Assembly (NCBI RefSeq): GCF_016907495.1
Contig: NZ_JAFBCC010000001.1
Coordinates: 2,046,001-2,110,000, forward strand
Direction of reading: 5' to 3'
From: Arthrobacter tumbae
Lineage (GTDB): Bacteria; Actinomycetota; Actinomycetes; Actinomycetales; Micrococcaceae
Length of the DNA: 64,000 nucleotides
This document shows, piece after piece, positions 8,839-16,843 of this stretch; positions within the stretch are counted from its first letter, which is position 1, and each line of letters opens with the position of its first letter. The translations under genes and the position numbers were made by a program. The notes under the pieces are model-generated. The model was not told the origin of the DNA, searched no databases, and worked only from the letters and a program-made list of their open reading frames with translations.

Positions 8839-9696
8839 TTAGCGGATAGGGCTCAGATGCCAGTCTGTAACCTGGCACTGGGCGTCATCGTCATTGCCAG
8901 CCGTGTTGACGGTTCCATCGGAGCAAAGGCCGAGTGTATGGGTAGAACCCGCGGCCACAGCCACTACGTCGCGCCATGCAGTGACGTCGCATTGCCCGCG
9001 GTTGTTGTCGCCGGACGCAAGGACTTGTCCGCCTTCCCGCACGGCAACCGTGTGATAGCTGCCTGCTGATATGGCCGTGACGTCACGCCAGGCTGACATG
9101 TCCTCAACTCCGGCCGTCCGATCGCCGACTGCGAGCACCCTTCCATCTCGTGTGAGGCCGATTGTGTGGAGGTAGCCCGCAGATACCGCGCAGAGGTCAC
9201 GCCATTCGGCCACTGCGCACTGTCCTCGACGGTTGTTCCCCACAGCAACGGCCGTACCGTCGGCCCGGAGCCCGATGGAGTGCCAATCTCCCGCCGCAAC
9301 AGCGACCAGCTCGCTCCACCCTTCGATGTCATTAGCTCCCTCATTCCGGCGGCCAGCCGCTAAGGCTGTCCCATCTGCACGGATGGCCAGAGTGCGCCGC
9401 CAGCCAGCGGCGATACTCACGACGTCGGTCCAGCTATCGACGTCACACTGCCCCTCGTCGTTCCAACCAGCCGCGAACACCGTGCCATCTCTTCGTAGTC
9501 CGACCGTATGCGAACGTCCGGTATTCTGGGCCGTGTGGACATTGCCAGCCGCCACCGAAACGATGTCTGTCCAGGCTTCCACGCGCCGCTCTTCTGAGTT
9601 CGGTCGGCCAGCGGTGAGCACTGAGCCGCTTGCAATGATGCCAACCGAGTGCCGGCGGCCGGCGGCGATGTGTGCGTTGAGATTGAGAGCGGCCAC
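8839..9696 (-). CDS. RCC1-repeat (beta-propeller) protein
   Basis: 285 residues made almost entirely of tandem repeats of about 37-40 residues, each with a core like VVAVAAGSTHTLGLCSDGTV and often N-x-RGQCDV between repeats. About seven repeats are countable, enough for a closed seven-bladed propeller of RCC1 type. No signal peptide, membrane segment or extra domain is seen, so it is probably a cytoplasmic binding protein. In bacteria such stand-alone RCC1 proteins have no firm function. The start at 9696 gives MAALNLNAHIAAGRRHS, immediately entering the first blade. Confidence 0.8.
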   Translation of the reverse strand: MAALNLNAHIAAGRRHSVGIIASGSVLTAGRPNSEERRVEAWTDIVSVAAGNVHTAQNTGRSHTVGLRRDGTVFAAGWNDEGQCDVDSWTDVVSIAAGWRRTLAIRADGTALAAGRRNEGANDIEGWSELVAVAAGDWHSIGLRADGTAVAVGNNRRGQCAVAEWRDLCAVSAGYLHTIGLTRDGRVLAVGDRTAGVEDMSAWRDVTAISAGSYHTVAVREGGQVLASGDNNRGQCDVTAWRDVVAVAAGSTHTLGLCSDGTVNTAGNDDDAQCQVTDWHLSPIR

Positions 9697-9862
9697 CTGT
9701 AGATCGTCTCAGAAGTTTCGACCGGCAGCATCAGTCCCGCACGGCCGTCCGATAACGATGGATTCCGAGACGCCGAGGACTGGGACAGGACACGCACACA
9801 GAACGTGCTCGTTTCCGTGCCCATTTATTCAGTCATCGTGCACACGTTCATAGTCGTAGTCT

Positions 9863-10417
9863 TCATCTGAGATCGATCCAATATCGACGCTTAGGTGCAG
9901 ACCCTTCAGCGGCTACGGTGTCCTCAAGGACGCCACCACACCGCTCAATCGTACTGATCGATCCTTGATTGTCGTCGTCGCAAGTGACTAGCGCCCGCTC
10001 GATGCCGAGGCTACGAACCACCCGCAGCCCTTGGCGCAGCATCTCGGTTGCATAGCCACGGCGGCGGTGTGCCGGCCGCACGCAGTAGCCGATATGACCG
10101 CCCTCTACGAGCAGTGCCGGGGTTAGCTCATGCCGAACGTGGACCCGCCCCACGATCTGGTTGCCGATTGCCGCGAACAGCATCGTCGCGGGAACGCGGC
10201 CTAGCGAAAGGTTAATGCCGGCCCTATCCCGCTCAACCTTGTCGAGATACTGTTCCCATGTCTGGTCGGCACGGCGGAGTGTGAAATTGAAGCCGACCTC
10301 TGCGAGCTCTGACTGAGCAGCAAGGACCTGCGCCTCGTCCGTTGGAAGCGGATCCCGCAGGACTAACAATCCCTGGGAATCCAGACTCGACGGAGCGGAG
10401 GACTGTGACGTCGACAT
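9863..10417 (-). CDS. GNAT-family N-acetyltransferase
   Basis: 184 residues. The acetyl-CoA loop is GYCVRPAHRRRGYATEML (residues about 118-135), followed by RALVTCDDDNQGSISTIERC, the strand-4/alpha-4 region typical of this GNAT subgroup. The last part, RRYWIDL, also fits. The N-terminal GLLVLRDPLPTDEAQ is the first strand. The substrate is unknown. It lies 89 bp upstream of the VOC gene's 3' end on the same strand, but the gap makes an operon uncertain. Confidence 0.83.
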   Translation of the reverse strand: MSTSQSSAPSSLDSQGLLVLRDPLPTDEAQVLAAQSELAEVGFNFTLRRADQTWEQYLDKVERDRAGINLSLGRVPATMLFAAIGNQIVGRVHVRHELTPALLVEGGHIGYCVRPAHRRRGYATEMLRQGLRVVRSLGIERALVTCDDDNQGSISTIERCGGVLEDTVAAEGSAPKRRYWIDLR

Positions 10418-10506
10418 CTCCAGAACCCTACCCGAGCTGACTCATCAATCTCTTGACGTCAGCTTCGCGTAAAGAAGCAGAACCAATCGATCGCTCGAAT
10501 CGGCGC

Positions 10507-10911
10507 TTACGGCTTTGGGGAGAGAAATTCCAGCCTGTTGCCGTTATTGTCCAGCAGATAGAAGCGTCGCATGCCGGGAAGGTTGTCATCCCATTCAGGT
10601 ACCAAACCATGTTCCTCAACTCGGGCCGCCAAAGCGTCCAGGTCCTGAACAAGGATTCCCGGGTGAGCTTTCTTCTGCGGCCTGAAGTCCGCCTCGACGC
10701 CCAAATGAATCTCAAGGCTGTCCGCCCGCACCCACAAGCCACCCCGCGCAGCAAGGACCGGAGGCTTCTCCACTTCAGTCAGACCAAGAACGCCCACGTA
10801 AAACTTTCGGCAATCGTCCTCACCGCCAGGCGGCAGGGCGAGTTGGACATGATGTAGCCCGAGCTTGAAAGGAGTTTCAGCAGGAGCATCCAAATACTGA
10901 TCAACCGACAT
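10507..10911 (-). CDS. VOC-family (glyoxalase/bleomycin-resistance fold) protein, copy 1
   Basis: 134 residues with paired beta-alpha-beta-beta-beta modules. LGLHHVQLALPPGG starts module one with a metal-ligand His, and LEIHLGVE, FYLLDNNGNRLEFLSP end the modules with the Glu ligand. The fold is used for metal-dependent isomerases, dioxygenases and drug-binding proteins; this sequence alone does not choose. A second gene at 27089-27502 encodes a clear paralog (most residues identical from LGxHHVQLALP onward), so the family was duplicated inside this island. Confidence 0.82.
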   Translation of the reverse strand: MSVDQYLDAPAETPFKLGLHHVQLALPPGGEDDCRKFYVGVLGLTEVEKPPVLAARGGLWVRADSLEIHLGVEADFRPQKKAHPGILVQDLDALAARVEEHGLVPEWDDNLPGMRRFYLLDNNGNRLEFLSPKP

Positions 10912-11043
10912 CGCTTTCCTATCTGGTCGCGTGTACGACGTTCATCTCGACTCTAAACCCAGCCCCATTAGGCGGCGGCTGCTTCTCCCGACAGGTGAGT
11001 CAAAGCGATAGCGGTCTCGGCCGGTTAACGCATCCGGAATGGA

Positions 11044-11646
11044 TCACGCATCGATCGTCGGGGTTTCGCTGATCACGAGGGCTTGCTGGTGCCGGTATAG
11101 GGTGGCGCGACTCCAGCCAACTAGTCGTGCGGCTTCTTCTGCGGTTCGCCCCTTGGCTCGTGCGTCAGCTGCGATGGCTAGCTTGTCGGCGACCACCTTT
11201 GAATCTGAAAGCGGACGCCCGAATCGGGTGCCGTTCTGCTTGGCAGCTGCGATGCCGGCGTTGACCCGTTCGGTGATGAGCTCCCGCTCATACTCCGCGA
11301 GGGTGGCAAGCATATTCAACATCAGACGACCGGTCGAGGTTGCCGGGTCTATCCCGTCCGAGAGGGACCGGATGAGGATTCCTCGTTCACGGAGCATGTT
11401 GACCGTGTTCAGGACGTCGATGAGTGATCGACCGAGTCTGTCGACGCGCCACACAATGATGGTGTCTCCTTCATCGGCGTATTCAAGGAGCTTCTTCATC
11501 CCGGGCCGCTCGATCGTAGCCCTGGTGCCTGAGGTGACATCGGAGAAGATGTCACGCTTATGCACGCCGGCCGCAATGAGTGCGTCGAGTTGCAGCTGCG
11601 CGTCTTGGGTTGATGTGCTGACGCGGGTGTAACCGAGATGCCTCAC
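11044..11646 (-). CDS. Serine recombinase (resolvase/invertase), Tn3-resolvase-like
   Basis: 200 residues. The catalytic domain starts LGYTRVSTSTQDAQLQLDAL with the nucleophile Ser of RVSTSTQD, and has VDRLGRS and ERERVN-like ELITERVNAGI. The C-terminal DNA-binding part has EEAARLVGWSRATLYRH. It catalyses site-specific exchange through a 5'-phosphoserine link. An imperfect 12-bp inverted repeat lies at 11775-11806, 130 bp upstream, and is a candidate binding site. No transposase of the Tn3 type is present, so this is a stand-alone or leftover recombinase. Confidence 0.9.
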   Translation of the reverse strand: MRHLGYTRVSTSTQDAQLQLDALIAAGVHKRDIFSDVTSGTRATIERPGMKKLLEYADEGDTIIVWRVDRLGRSLIDVLNTVNMLRERGILIRSLSDGIDPATSTGRLMLNMLATLAEYERELITERVNAGIAAAKQNGTRFGRPLSDSKVVADKLAIAADARAKGRTAEEAARLVGWSRATLYRHQQALVISETPTIDA

Positions 11647-11774
11647 ACCGTCATTCTGACTCAGAAACCCCGATCACCGGCGCATGTGAGACGAAATGCG
11701 GTGAGATGGGTTTCCGAGACGCGGACTGCCCTGTATTTCCGGCGCGCGTGAAGCTCGACCCGGACCTCGACGGT

Positions 11775-11806
11775 GTGTCTTGAAAAGCTGTAGTTTTTCG
11801 AGACAC
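11775..11806. promoter_or_regulatory. Imperfect palindrome upstream of serine recombinase (possible res subsite)
   Basis: GTGTCTTGAAAA (11775-11786) and TTTTCGAGACAC (11795-11806) are inverted copies with one mismatch around an 8-bp centre. Resolvase-type enzymes bind such roughly 30-bp inverted sites upstream of their own gene. Only one clear site is visible here, whereas a classical res has three. It could instead be a transposon end or an operator. Confidence 0.4.
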
Positions 11807-11890
11807 CATTTCGGTCGGTAGCGGGTCGGCCCGGCCCTGTTCGTCTAACCTTTCGGACGATTGGTCAGTGAAGGGTTATAGCGTTGAGCG

Positions 11891-12697
11891 ATGAAGCAGA
11901 GCCGCGGTGTAGTAGAGGGGTCAGGTAGATATCGGAGGATTGGCGAAGGAGATCCGGTTCTGATCCTCAGCAACCCTCAGGCGAATCCGGAATGGTGGGC
12001 GTCGCAGGTTGTGGAACTACTAGTAGAGGCGGGCTTTGAAGCCATCACGTTCATACACGAGGGCTCGGCTTACGACCCTCCGTCTGTAGTACATGACGTT
12101 AAGCGAGTGATCGATCATCTGGGGTTGAAAGATGTTCGTCTTCTTGGGTGGTCACAGGGCGCAGCGATCGCACAGGAAGTAGCCCTTGCATACCCGGGCA
12201 CTATCCGATCAGCAGCCCTGATCGCCACCTATGGTCGGCAAAACTGCATGGACCAAGTGCTGCAGGAGGCTTGGGATGTGTTATCCGTCGGGGGGCAGGA
12301 ACTGGACCCTGTGCGACTTGCAATGGGACTCCTGACAAGTCACCCGGCGCATCTTCTTGGTTCCGATGCTTTCGTTAGTCCCCTCATAGGAGCTCGAGCG
12401 GAATGGGCATCAACGGGCGCCACCTCGATCGAGGCGCGAAAGCGATCAGCTGCCTTCATCCGGGCATACCAAGAGCGTTTAGAGCCGCTCAGCAGGACGG
12501 CCGTTCCTTGCCTGGTCATCGGATTCGAGCAGGACACTGACACTTTCGAAGTGCGGGCGCAGGAGGTGGCAGACGCAATCCCAGAAAGTCGATATATCGG
12601 GTTCCCTGGCGCAGGTCACCTTGAACCCGTCATCCACACCACGGAAGTCATGGAGCCCATCATCCAGTTCTTCCGCGAATCCCCACAGTGTGTGTGA
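11891..12697 (+). CDS. Alpha/beta-hydrolase fold protein
   Basis: 268 residues. The nucleophile elbow is LLGWSQGAAIA (Ser at about residue 97), the acid is probably in GFEQDTDTF (about 221) and the His in FPGAGHLEPV (about 243). The oxyanion region is ILSNPQANPEWW, which replaces the usual HG motif. It has no signal peptide, so it acts in the cytoplasm on an unknown ester, amide or C-C substrate. It is a monocistronic unit on the plus strand between the recombinase and a GNAT gene. Confidence 0.82.
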   Translation: MKQSRGVVEGSGRYRRIGEGDPVLILSNPQANPEWWASQVVELLVEAGFEAITFIHEGSAYDPPSVVHDVKRVIDHLGLKDVRLLGWSQGAAIAQEVALAYPGTIRSAALIATYGRQNCMDQVLQEAWDVLSVGGQELDPVRLAMGLLTSHPAHLLGSDAFVSPLIGARAEWASTGATSIEARKRSAAFIRAYQERLEPLSRTAVPCLVIGFEQDTDTFEVRAQEVADAIPESRYIGFPGAGHLEPVIHTTEVMEPIIQFFRESPQCV

Positions 12698-12772
12698 TCC
12701 CGAGCTAATGAGTATCCCGGTAGAAAGTCCCGCAACGACACCTCACTCAGCTCCGAAAGATAAAGTCTCACC

Positions 12773-13270
12773 ATGGCCGTTCTGACTGCCCCTACCATTG
12801 GCTGGCACGTTGCCTGGCTCGAAGCACACGCCGAATGGGGCCCGGGGGTGCACGAAGATGGCTTCGGGCTGCTACCAGGCGACGATGTAAAATCCCAAGC
12901 CGGCTTTGCTGCCTGGGTAGGACGGCTCACCGACGATCAGCAATGCACATACTGGTGGATTGTCGAGAGCGACAAGGTTCTTGGCGGGATCGCACTGCGG
13001 CACGAGTCCCACCCGCTTGTATCGCAGTCCGGCCACCTCGGTTATGGAATTCGCCTGTCAGCGCGCGGCAAAGGGGTGGCAACCTGGGCAGTAGCTCGTG
13101 TAGTCGAGGAAGCGCACAAGCTGGGAATAGATGAAGTATTAGCAGTATGCCAGTCATACAACACAGCATCTGCGAAGACCATCGAGCGCCAGGGCGGCAT
13201 CCTTGATAAGACCTCACAAGAGAGCGCAGTCCTGCGCTACTGGATCGGAACCAGCCCGCCGCGCGTGTAG
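12773..13270 (+). CDS. GNAT-family N-acetyltransferase, copy 1 of a duplicated pair
   Basis: 165 residues from ATG 12773 (MAVLTAPTIGWHVAWL). The acetyl-CoA loop is YGIRLSARGKGVATWAVARV and the later motif is DEVLAVCQSYNTASAKTIER, ending VLRYWIGTSPPRV. A second copy with about 75-80 percent identical residues by eye lies at 26535-27030 on the other strand but carries a two-base deletion. This copy is intact. Confidence 0.85.
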   Translation: MAVLTAPTIGWHVAWLEAHAEWGPGVHEDGFGLLPGDDVKSQAGFAAWVGRLTDDQQCTYWWIVESDKVLGGIALRHESHPLVSQSGHLGYGIRLSARGKGVATWAVARVVEEAHKLGIDEVLAVCQSYNTASAKTIERQGGILDKTSQESAVLRYWIGTSPPRV

Positions 13271-13318
13271 CCTCATATCTCCTGATCAGTCGGGTGCTCC
13301 TTCACCGAACGTTCGTGC

Positions 13319-13740
13319 TTAGTCGAATCTGATGAAGGCCCGAACGGATCCTCTTTGGAACTCTTCCGTCTGGGTGTAGCCGAGCGCTTCATAGAACGCT
13401 TTTTGTTTTGGTTCATCGTCGGTAATTAGAACTTTCTGGCGCACATGCGGGTACTGTTTGAGCGCTCGTTCAGCAAGAGCCCGTCCTATACCTCTTCTAT
13501 GGTGCGACGGCCGGACCAAAATGTCTTGGAGGTAGCAGATCGAAGCACTATCGGAAATGACGCGCGCTAGTCCGACCAGCCTCTTGCCATCATGAGCGGC
13601 AACGAGTGTGGAGGATCCTTGCAGTGCTCGTACTAGATTGTCTGGGTCCTTCGTGTAGGCCAGCCATTCCACTCACCGTATAGCTCAAGCACTTCGCTGA
13701 GTGGCAGGTCTTCGGCCTTCACTACTTCAATTGTGGTCAT
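13319..13740 (-). pseudogene. GNAT-family acetyltransferase with 5' frameshift
   Basis: The C-terminal 117 codons from 13672 read as a GNAT domain: YLQDILVRPSHHRRGIGRAL is the acetyl-CoA loop and KAFYEALGYTQTEEF the end. The expected N-terminus lies just upstream in another frame: ATG at 13740 begins MTTIEVVKAEDLPLSEVL and reaches ELYGE, where the family normally continues into a VxWxAYTxDP segment that is found one frame over. A single-base indel at about 13670-13676 explains this. A start at GTG 13672 would give a protein lacking the first strand. Confidence 0.65.
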
Positions 13741-14090
13741 GCTTGATTCAAACACCGAGCTTGAGCCATTGGGAGTGGCGAAGATGGTGCCGATCGGTCA
13801 TCCGCTCGCGTGACAACGGAACCGCCAATCGAAGCTGCGATTAACCGCCATTCCTAGCTAACAGTCACAGGGACACGCCGACGATAGCCGTCTCGTTTCG
13901 CGTGTCCGTATGGTTCGCCTCAGCATCCACGTTCAGGTGCCGCAGTTTGCCCTGACGCAATGGGCCGTTCTCTGGGGTTATCGCAGTATGGTCCCTATAT
14001 TTTTGACTCCGTTCGGGTGGACAGGCTCCGTCCAGCCAACGTCAGCCGTACGCAACGACGTCCCGGTTTTGTGTGCAAAAACCGATCGAG
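13741..14090. other. 350-bp stretch without gene; one hairpin
   Basis: No frame with recognisable product. It holds a perfect 8-bp inverted repeat GGACACGC (13871-13878) and GCGTGTCC (13900-13907), which may be the trace of a recombination site or a terminator without T-run. It separates the GNAT remnant from the 3' end of the toxin-antitoxin operon. Confidence 0.4.
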
Positions 14091-15185
14091 TTAGTTCCAG
14101 TGTTCAAGGTACGAATCGACAGTGGGGGCATCCTTGGCGAGAGCCGTTCTCCATTCCAGGAGTTTGTCGATCTGCAGGCGACCGAGAATCACTACGGGAT
14201 GCACGCCAACCTGCTGGGCAGCTGTTTGAATCCAGCCCTTCCGTATGACGCGAGGTGGCTTGGGAAGGCCGCCAGGTATCTGCCATTCCCCTGCCTGTCG
14301 ATCAGCTTCTTGCTCCTGAGGCTCGTCGGCTTGGCCTACACCTTCATCGATGAACAACTGGTCGGTAGAGACATGCCCGAGGATTATATGCGCCACTTCG
14401 TGCAGCAGGGTGAATAGGACCCCGTCTAGGCGTTTGCCGCGGCCGGACAGAGCAATGACGGGCTGTTCGGGGTCGTCGTCGAGTAAGAAAGAAGCTCCGT
14501 TTAGTTTGCTTCCGGGAAAGGCTTCGATGTAGACGAGGCGTACCCCGACGGCGGCGAACCGCTCAGGCAGGCCTTGGAATTGTTCAGGTTCGGCGACAAT
14601 TCGAGACAGCTCGGAGGCCAGTTGCTCAAGTTTGTTTTTGTCGTATTTGGCGGCCTTTACTCGCTGGGCTTTCTGGCGCGCACAGGCCAGCCATGCCTTC
14701 TGCGTCGGTGTTGGTCCTTCGTCTCTGTTTGATCGACGAGCGGCCGCTAGAAACTTCGGGTCCTCATCGAGGCTCTGGATTTGGAACAGCTCTAGAATTT
14801 GAGCTTCCTGCTCGGCCACTGTGTCGCCTGTTATCAAGCCGCGTTTGCGCAATAACGTAACCGGAGCCAGCTTGTTCATCCGAGCACGTTGGCGTACGCC
14901 TTCTAGTTCTTGGCGGCTCTCGGTGCTCTGCGATTGGCTCCATAAGAGATACGCGTTTTGCAGGTTCAGCCAGTACTCAGGAGGTGTATCGAGAGCAGCG
15001 CCGATCTGCGCCGCTGACTCTCTGGTGATTTCCTTTTTACCGGCGACTATTTCTGAAACGAACTGCGCCGGGCGTCCGAGGATCTGAGCGAAGTCCGTCT
15101 GTGACCAATGGCGGGTTTGGAGTTCCTCGGCAAGGAATTCTCCTGGAGGAAACGCTTCAGCGAGCTGCCGTGCCATGAGTGTCAC
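14091..15185 (-). CDS. higA: HigA-type antitoxin fused to ImmA/IrrE-type metallopeptidase domain
   Basis: 364 residues. The N-terminal 90 residues are a HigA-type XRE helix-turn-helix: FAQILGRPAQFVSEIVAGKK then AAQIGAALDTPPEYWLNLQ. The C-terminal part is an ImmA/IrrE (M78-like) zinc peptidase with LLHEVAHIILGH (HExxH) and a following acidic stretch DEGVGQADEPQEQEADRQA supplying the third ligand. The upstream gene encodes the HigB-like toxin and overlaps by 29 bp. The HTH part should repress the operon and neutralise the toxin; the peptidase may control turnover of the antitoxin. The start may be 15185 or ATG 15176. Confidence 0.85.
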   Translation of the reverse strand: MTLMARQLAEAFPPGEFLAEELQTRHWSQTDFAQILGRPAQFVSEIVAGKKEITRESAAQIGAALDTPPEYWLNLQNAYLLWSQSQSTESRQELEGVRQRARMNKLAPVTLLRKRGLITGDTVAEQEAQILELFQIQSLDEDPKFLAAARRSNRDEGPTPTQKAWLACARQKAQRVKAAKYDKNKLEQLASELSRIVAEPEQFQGLPERFAAVGVRLVYIEAFPGSKLNGASFLLDDDPEQPVIALSGRGKRLDGVLFTLLHEVAHIILGHVSTDQLFIDEGVGQADEPQEQEADRQAGEWQIPGGLPKPPRVIRKGWIQTAAQQVGVHPVVILGRLQIDKLLEWRTALAKDAPTVDSYLEHWN

Positions 15186-15492
15186 TCCTCTGCTGGTGGT
15201 CGGCGGATTCGGTTCCTATGATGATCAGCCGCTTGTCGTTCTCGGGATCGAATCTGAATATGAGTATGTACTGCATCTGGATCCGTATTGAATAGGTGCT
15301 CGCAGGGCCGTCCCGCAGCTTATAGACGTGAAGAGCTTTGAGTCCGCACAGGTTCTGTTCGCTTACAAGGGCGCTTAGCTGCTGAATGCGTTGCCGATAG
15401 GCCCTTGTGATGCTTGCGGGCCATCGCGGGGTGTTATGGGTCGACTCGTAGGCAAGGAGTTCAAGGTCCTCGTCCTCGTAGTCAACCTGCAT
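15157..15492 (-). CDS. higB: HigB-type toxin (RelE/ParE superfamily)
   Basis: 111 residues. It shows the HigB pattern LSALVSEQNLCGLKALHVYKL followed by YSIRIQMQYILIFRF and a C-terminal beta-strand RLIIIGTES. HigB toxins are ribosome-associated mRNA interferases that stop translation. The order toxin first, antitoxin second, with overlapping frames (15157-15185), is the usual higBA order. Catalytic residues of this family are variable, so activity is inferred from synteny and fold. Confidence 0.78.
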   Translation of the reverse strand: MQVDYEDEDLELLAYESTHNTPRWPASITRAYRQRIQQLSALVSEQNLCGLKALHVYKLRDGPASTYSIRIQMQYILIFRFDPENDKRLIIIGTESADHQQRSDTHGTAAR

Positions 15493-15830
15493 CCTGTAGA
15501 CCCGCTTTCACCCTTGGTGTGAATAGAGCCTACCGGAGAGTGTAATTGTGCATAACAACAGGATACGCGTTTCTCGTACAATATCTTCACCGCATCTCTG
15601 AATTCTTACACGACATCTTCATCCTTGCGCTGAAGTTGGATGTCGAGTAGGTTGGTCGTGTGCCCTCAGGGCACAGAAAAGCGGACCCGCGCCAAACGGG
15701 CCCGCTTTACAACTCGAGGTAAGAACCGCAAGTTCCCATGCTTAGTGGTGCTAGCGATTCTAACGGAGACACCAGTTGCCGCAAGGGCGACCCTCCTAAT
15801 CTCGGTCAAGTGTTCTTAAGGAGGACACCC
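15493..15830. other. 338-bp intergenic region with stem-loops
   Basis: It lies between the divergent higB start and the plus-strand gene at 15831, so it must hold both promoters. Besides two hairpins (15659-15708, listed separately) it has a relatively AT-rich stretch at 15540-15610. No gene is seen. Confidence 0.5.
15659..15708. terminator. Two adjacent stem-loops, possible terminator or attenuator
   Basis: A small perfect hairpin TGTGCCC-TCA-GGGCACA (15659-15675) is followed by a stronger one with arms AAAGCGGACCCG (15678-15689) and CGGGCCCGCTTT (15697-15708), one mispair on the plus strand and a G-U pair on the minus strand. On the minus strand it is followed by TTTT. It may block read-through between the toxin operon and the 15831 gene, or act as a leader attenuator of the latter. 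Confidence 0.5.
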
Positions 15831-16553
15831 ATGACTACGCTTCCCATAACAACTGACCTGGTCGTTCATAACCAGGGAATTAACATCGACATTGAGTCGA
15901 TCGCCCCTGTCAGGGGATTCGATGCTGAGGCATACGACGTTGCGAACATGACAATCACCGCCACCGTCGAATCTCCGGCTGAGGCGACCTATCGACTGGT
16001 CCTCGCTGCGGACATCGAGGCGGGCACATCTGCCATCGCTCGGGTCGTCTCGGGCACCAAAGAGAACTTCAAGAATCCGGCAGAGTTCAAGCGCATCGCG
16101 AAAAAGGACGCGGAAATCATCCGCCCGATCCTCGCCAAGGCCGGAATCGCGCTGGATCCATCGACCGATGAAAAGAAGCAGCTCGAGGAACACGCCGCAC
16201 ACTACAAGGTGGCGGACCTGAAGATCCCGGCTGGCCGGCAGGTACTGAGGATCCACGCCAGCCAGGTCCTGCTGCCTGTGGATGGGGACCCGCGGAAGTA
16301 CCGCTTCGTCATGTACGCGCCTCAGTTGAGTCTGGCTCCCGTCGGCAACGTCCGGCTCGGGGCCACCGTCATCTTCCCGCTGGACTTCAATGGCACGATC
16401 GATACCCCTCTCGTGGAAGCCATGCCCAACCAGCCGACCGCAAATGTGGTAGCGGGCGGCGAGACACCCGTGCTCGTAGGAGCTCAGAAGGCCTATGGAT
16501 GGGCCTTCCAGGCTGACCCCAAAATTACCTTCACCTACGCCTATACCGCTTAG
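15831..16553 (+). CDS. Hypothetical protein, 240 aa
   Basis: The start at ATG 15831 is fixed by a strong AAGGAGG site eight bases upstream; the longer frame to 15738 lacks any signal. The protein begins MTTLPITTDLVVHNQG and has no signal peptide or membrane segment. It contains a charged helical middle (residues about 80-125, rich in Lys and Glu) between beta-rich parts such as RKYRFVMYAPQLSLAP. I do not recognise the family. The strong ribosome binding site and flanking hairpins imply high expression. It may be a phage- or plasmid-derived structural or binding protein, but this is a guess. Confidence 0.65.
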   Translation: MTTLPITTDLVVHNQGINIDIESIAPVRGFDAEAYDVANMTITATVESPAEATYRLVLAADIEAGTSAIARVVSGTKENFKNPAEFKRIAKKDAEIIRPILAKAGIALDPSTDEKKQLEEHAAHYKVADLKIPAGRQVLRIHASQVLLPVDGDPRKYRFVMYAPQLSLAPVGNVRLGATVIFPLDFNGTIDTPLVEAMPNQPTANVVAGGETPVLVGAQKAYGWAFQADPKITFTYAYTA

Positions 16554-16578
16554 GCTGGAGGAAGACGGGCACCGGTCC

Positions 16579-16623
16579 CGCCGGAAAGCCGTCCTCAGCG
16601 CAGCTGGGGGCGGCTTTCCGGCG
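16579..16623 (+). terminator. Strong hairpin after the 15831 gene
   Basis: Perfect 13-bp arms CGCCGGAAAGCCG (16579-16591) and CGGCTTTCCGGCG (16611-16623) lie 26 bp after the stop codon of the gene at 15831. There is no T-run, which is common for terminators of high-GC actinobacteria. Confidence 0.65.
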
Positions 16624-16843
16624 CTTCACTCGGACCGTTGCAGTAGCTACGATCCGAGTGCCCGCCGTTCCGGGCTTCAATGAGGCCAAGTCATGTCTTC
16701 GCAACATAGGCCCATGACAAGACGGGATTCGGGCGGCAAACCCACTCAGGCCCATTATTCGCCTGACTACATCCATCGATTGCAGGTCGGCGCTCAACAA
16801 CCACTCCATCCCGCCCGCCTGTCTGTCCAGAGGGAAAGACATA

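Noticed and set aside
13871..13907. 8-bp inverted repeat as a recombinase site
   Set aside because: No second copy or adjacent recombinase gene; kept only as a note in the gap entry.
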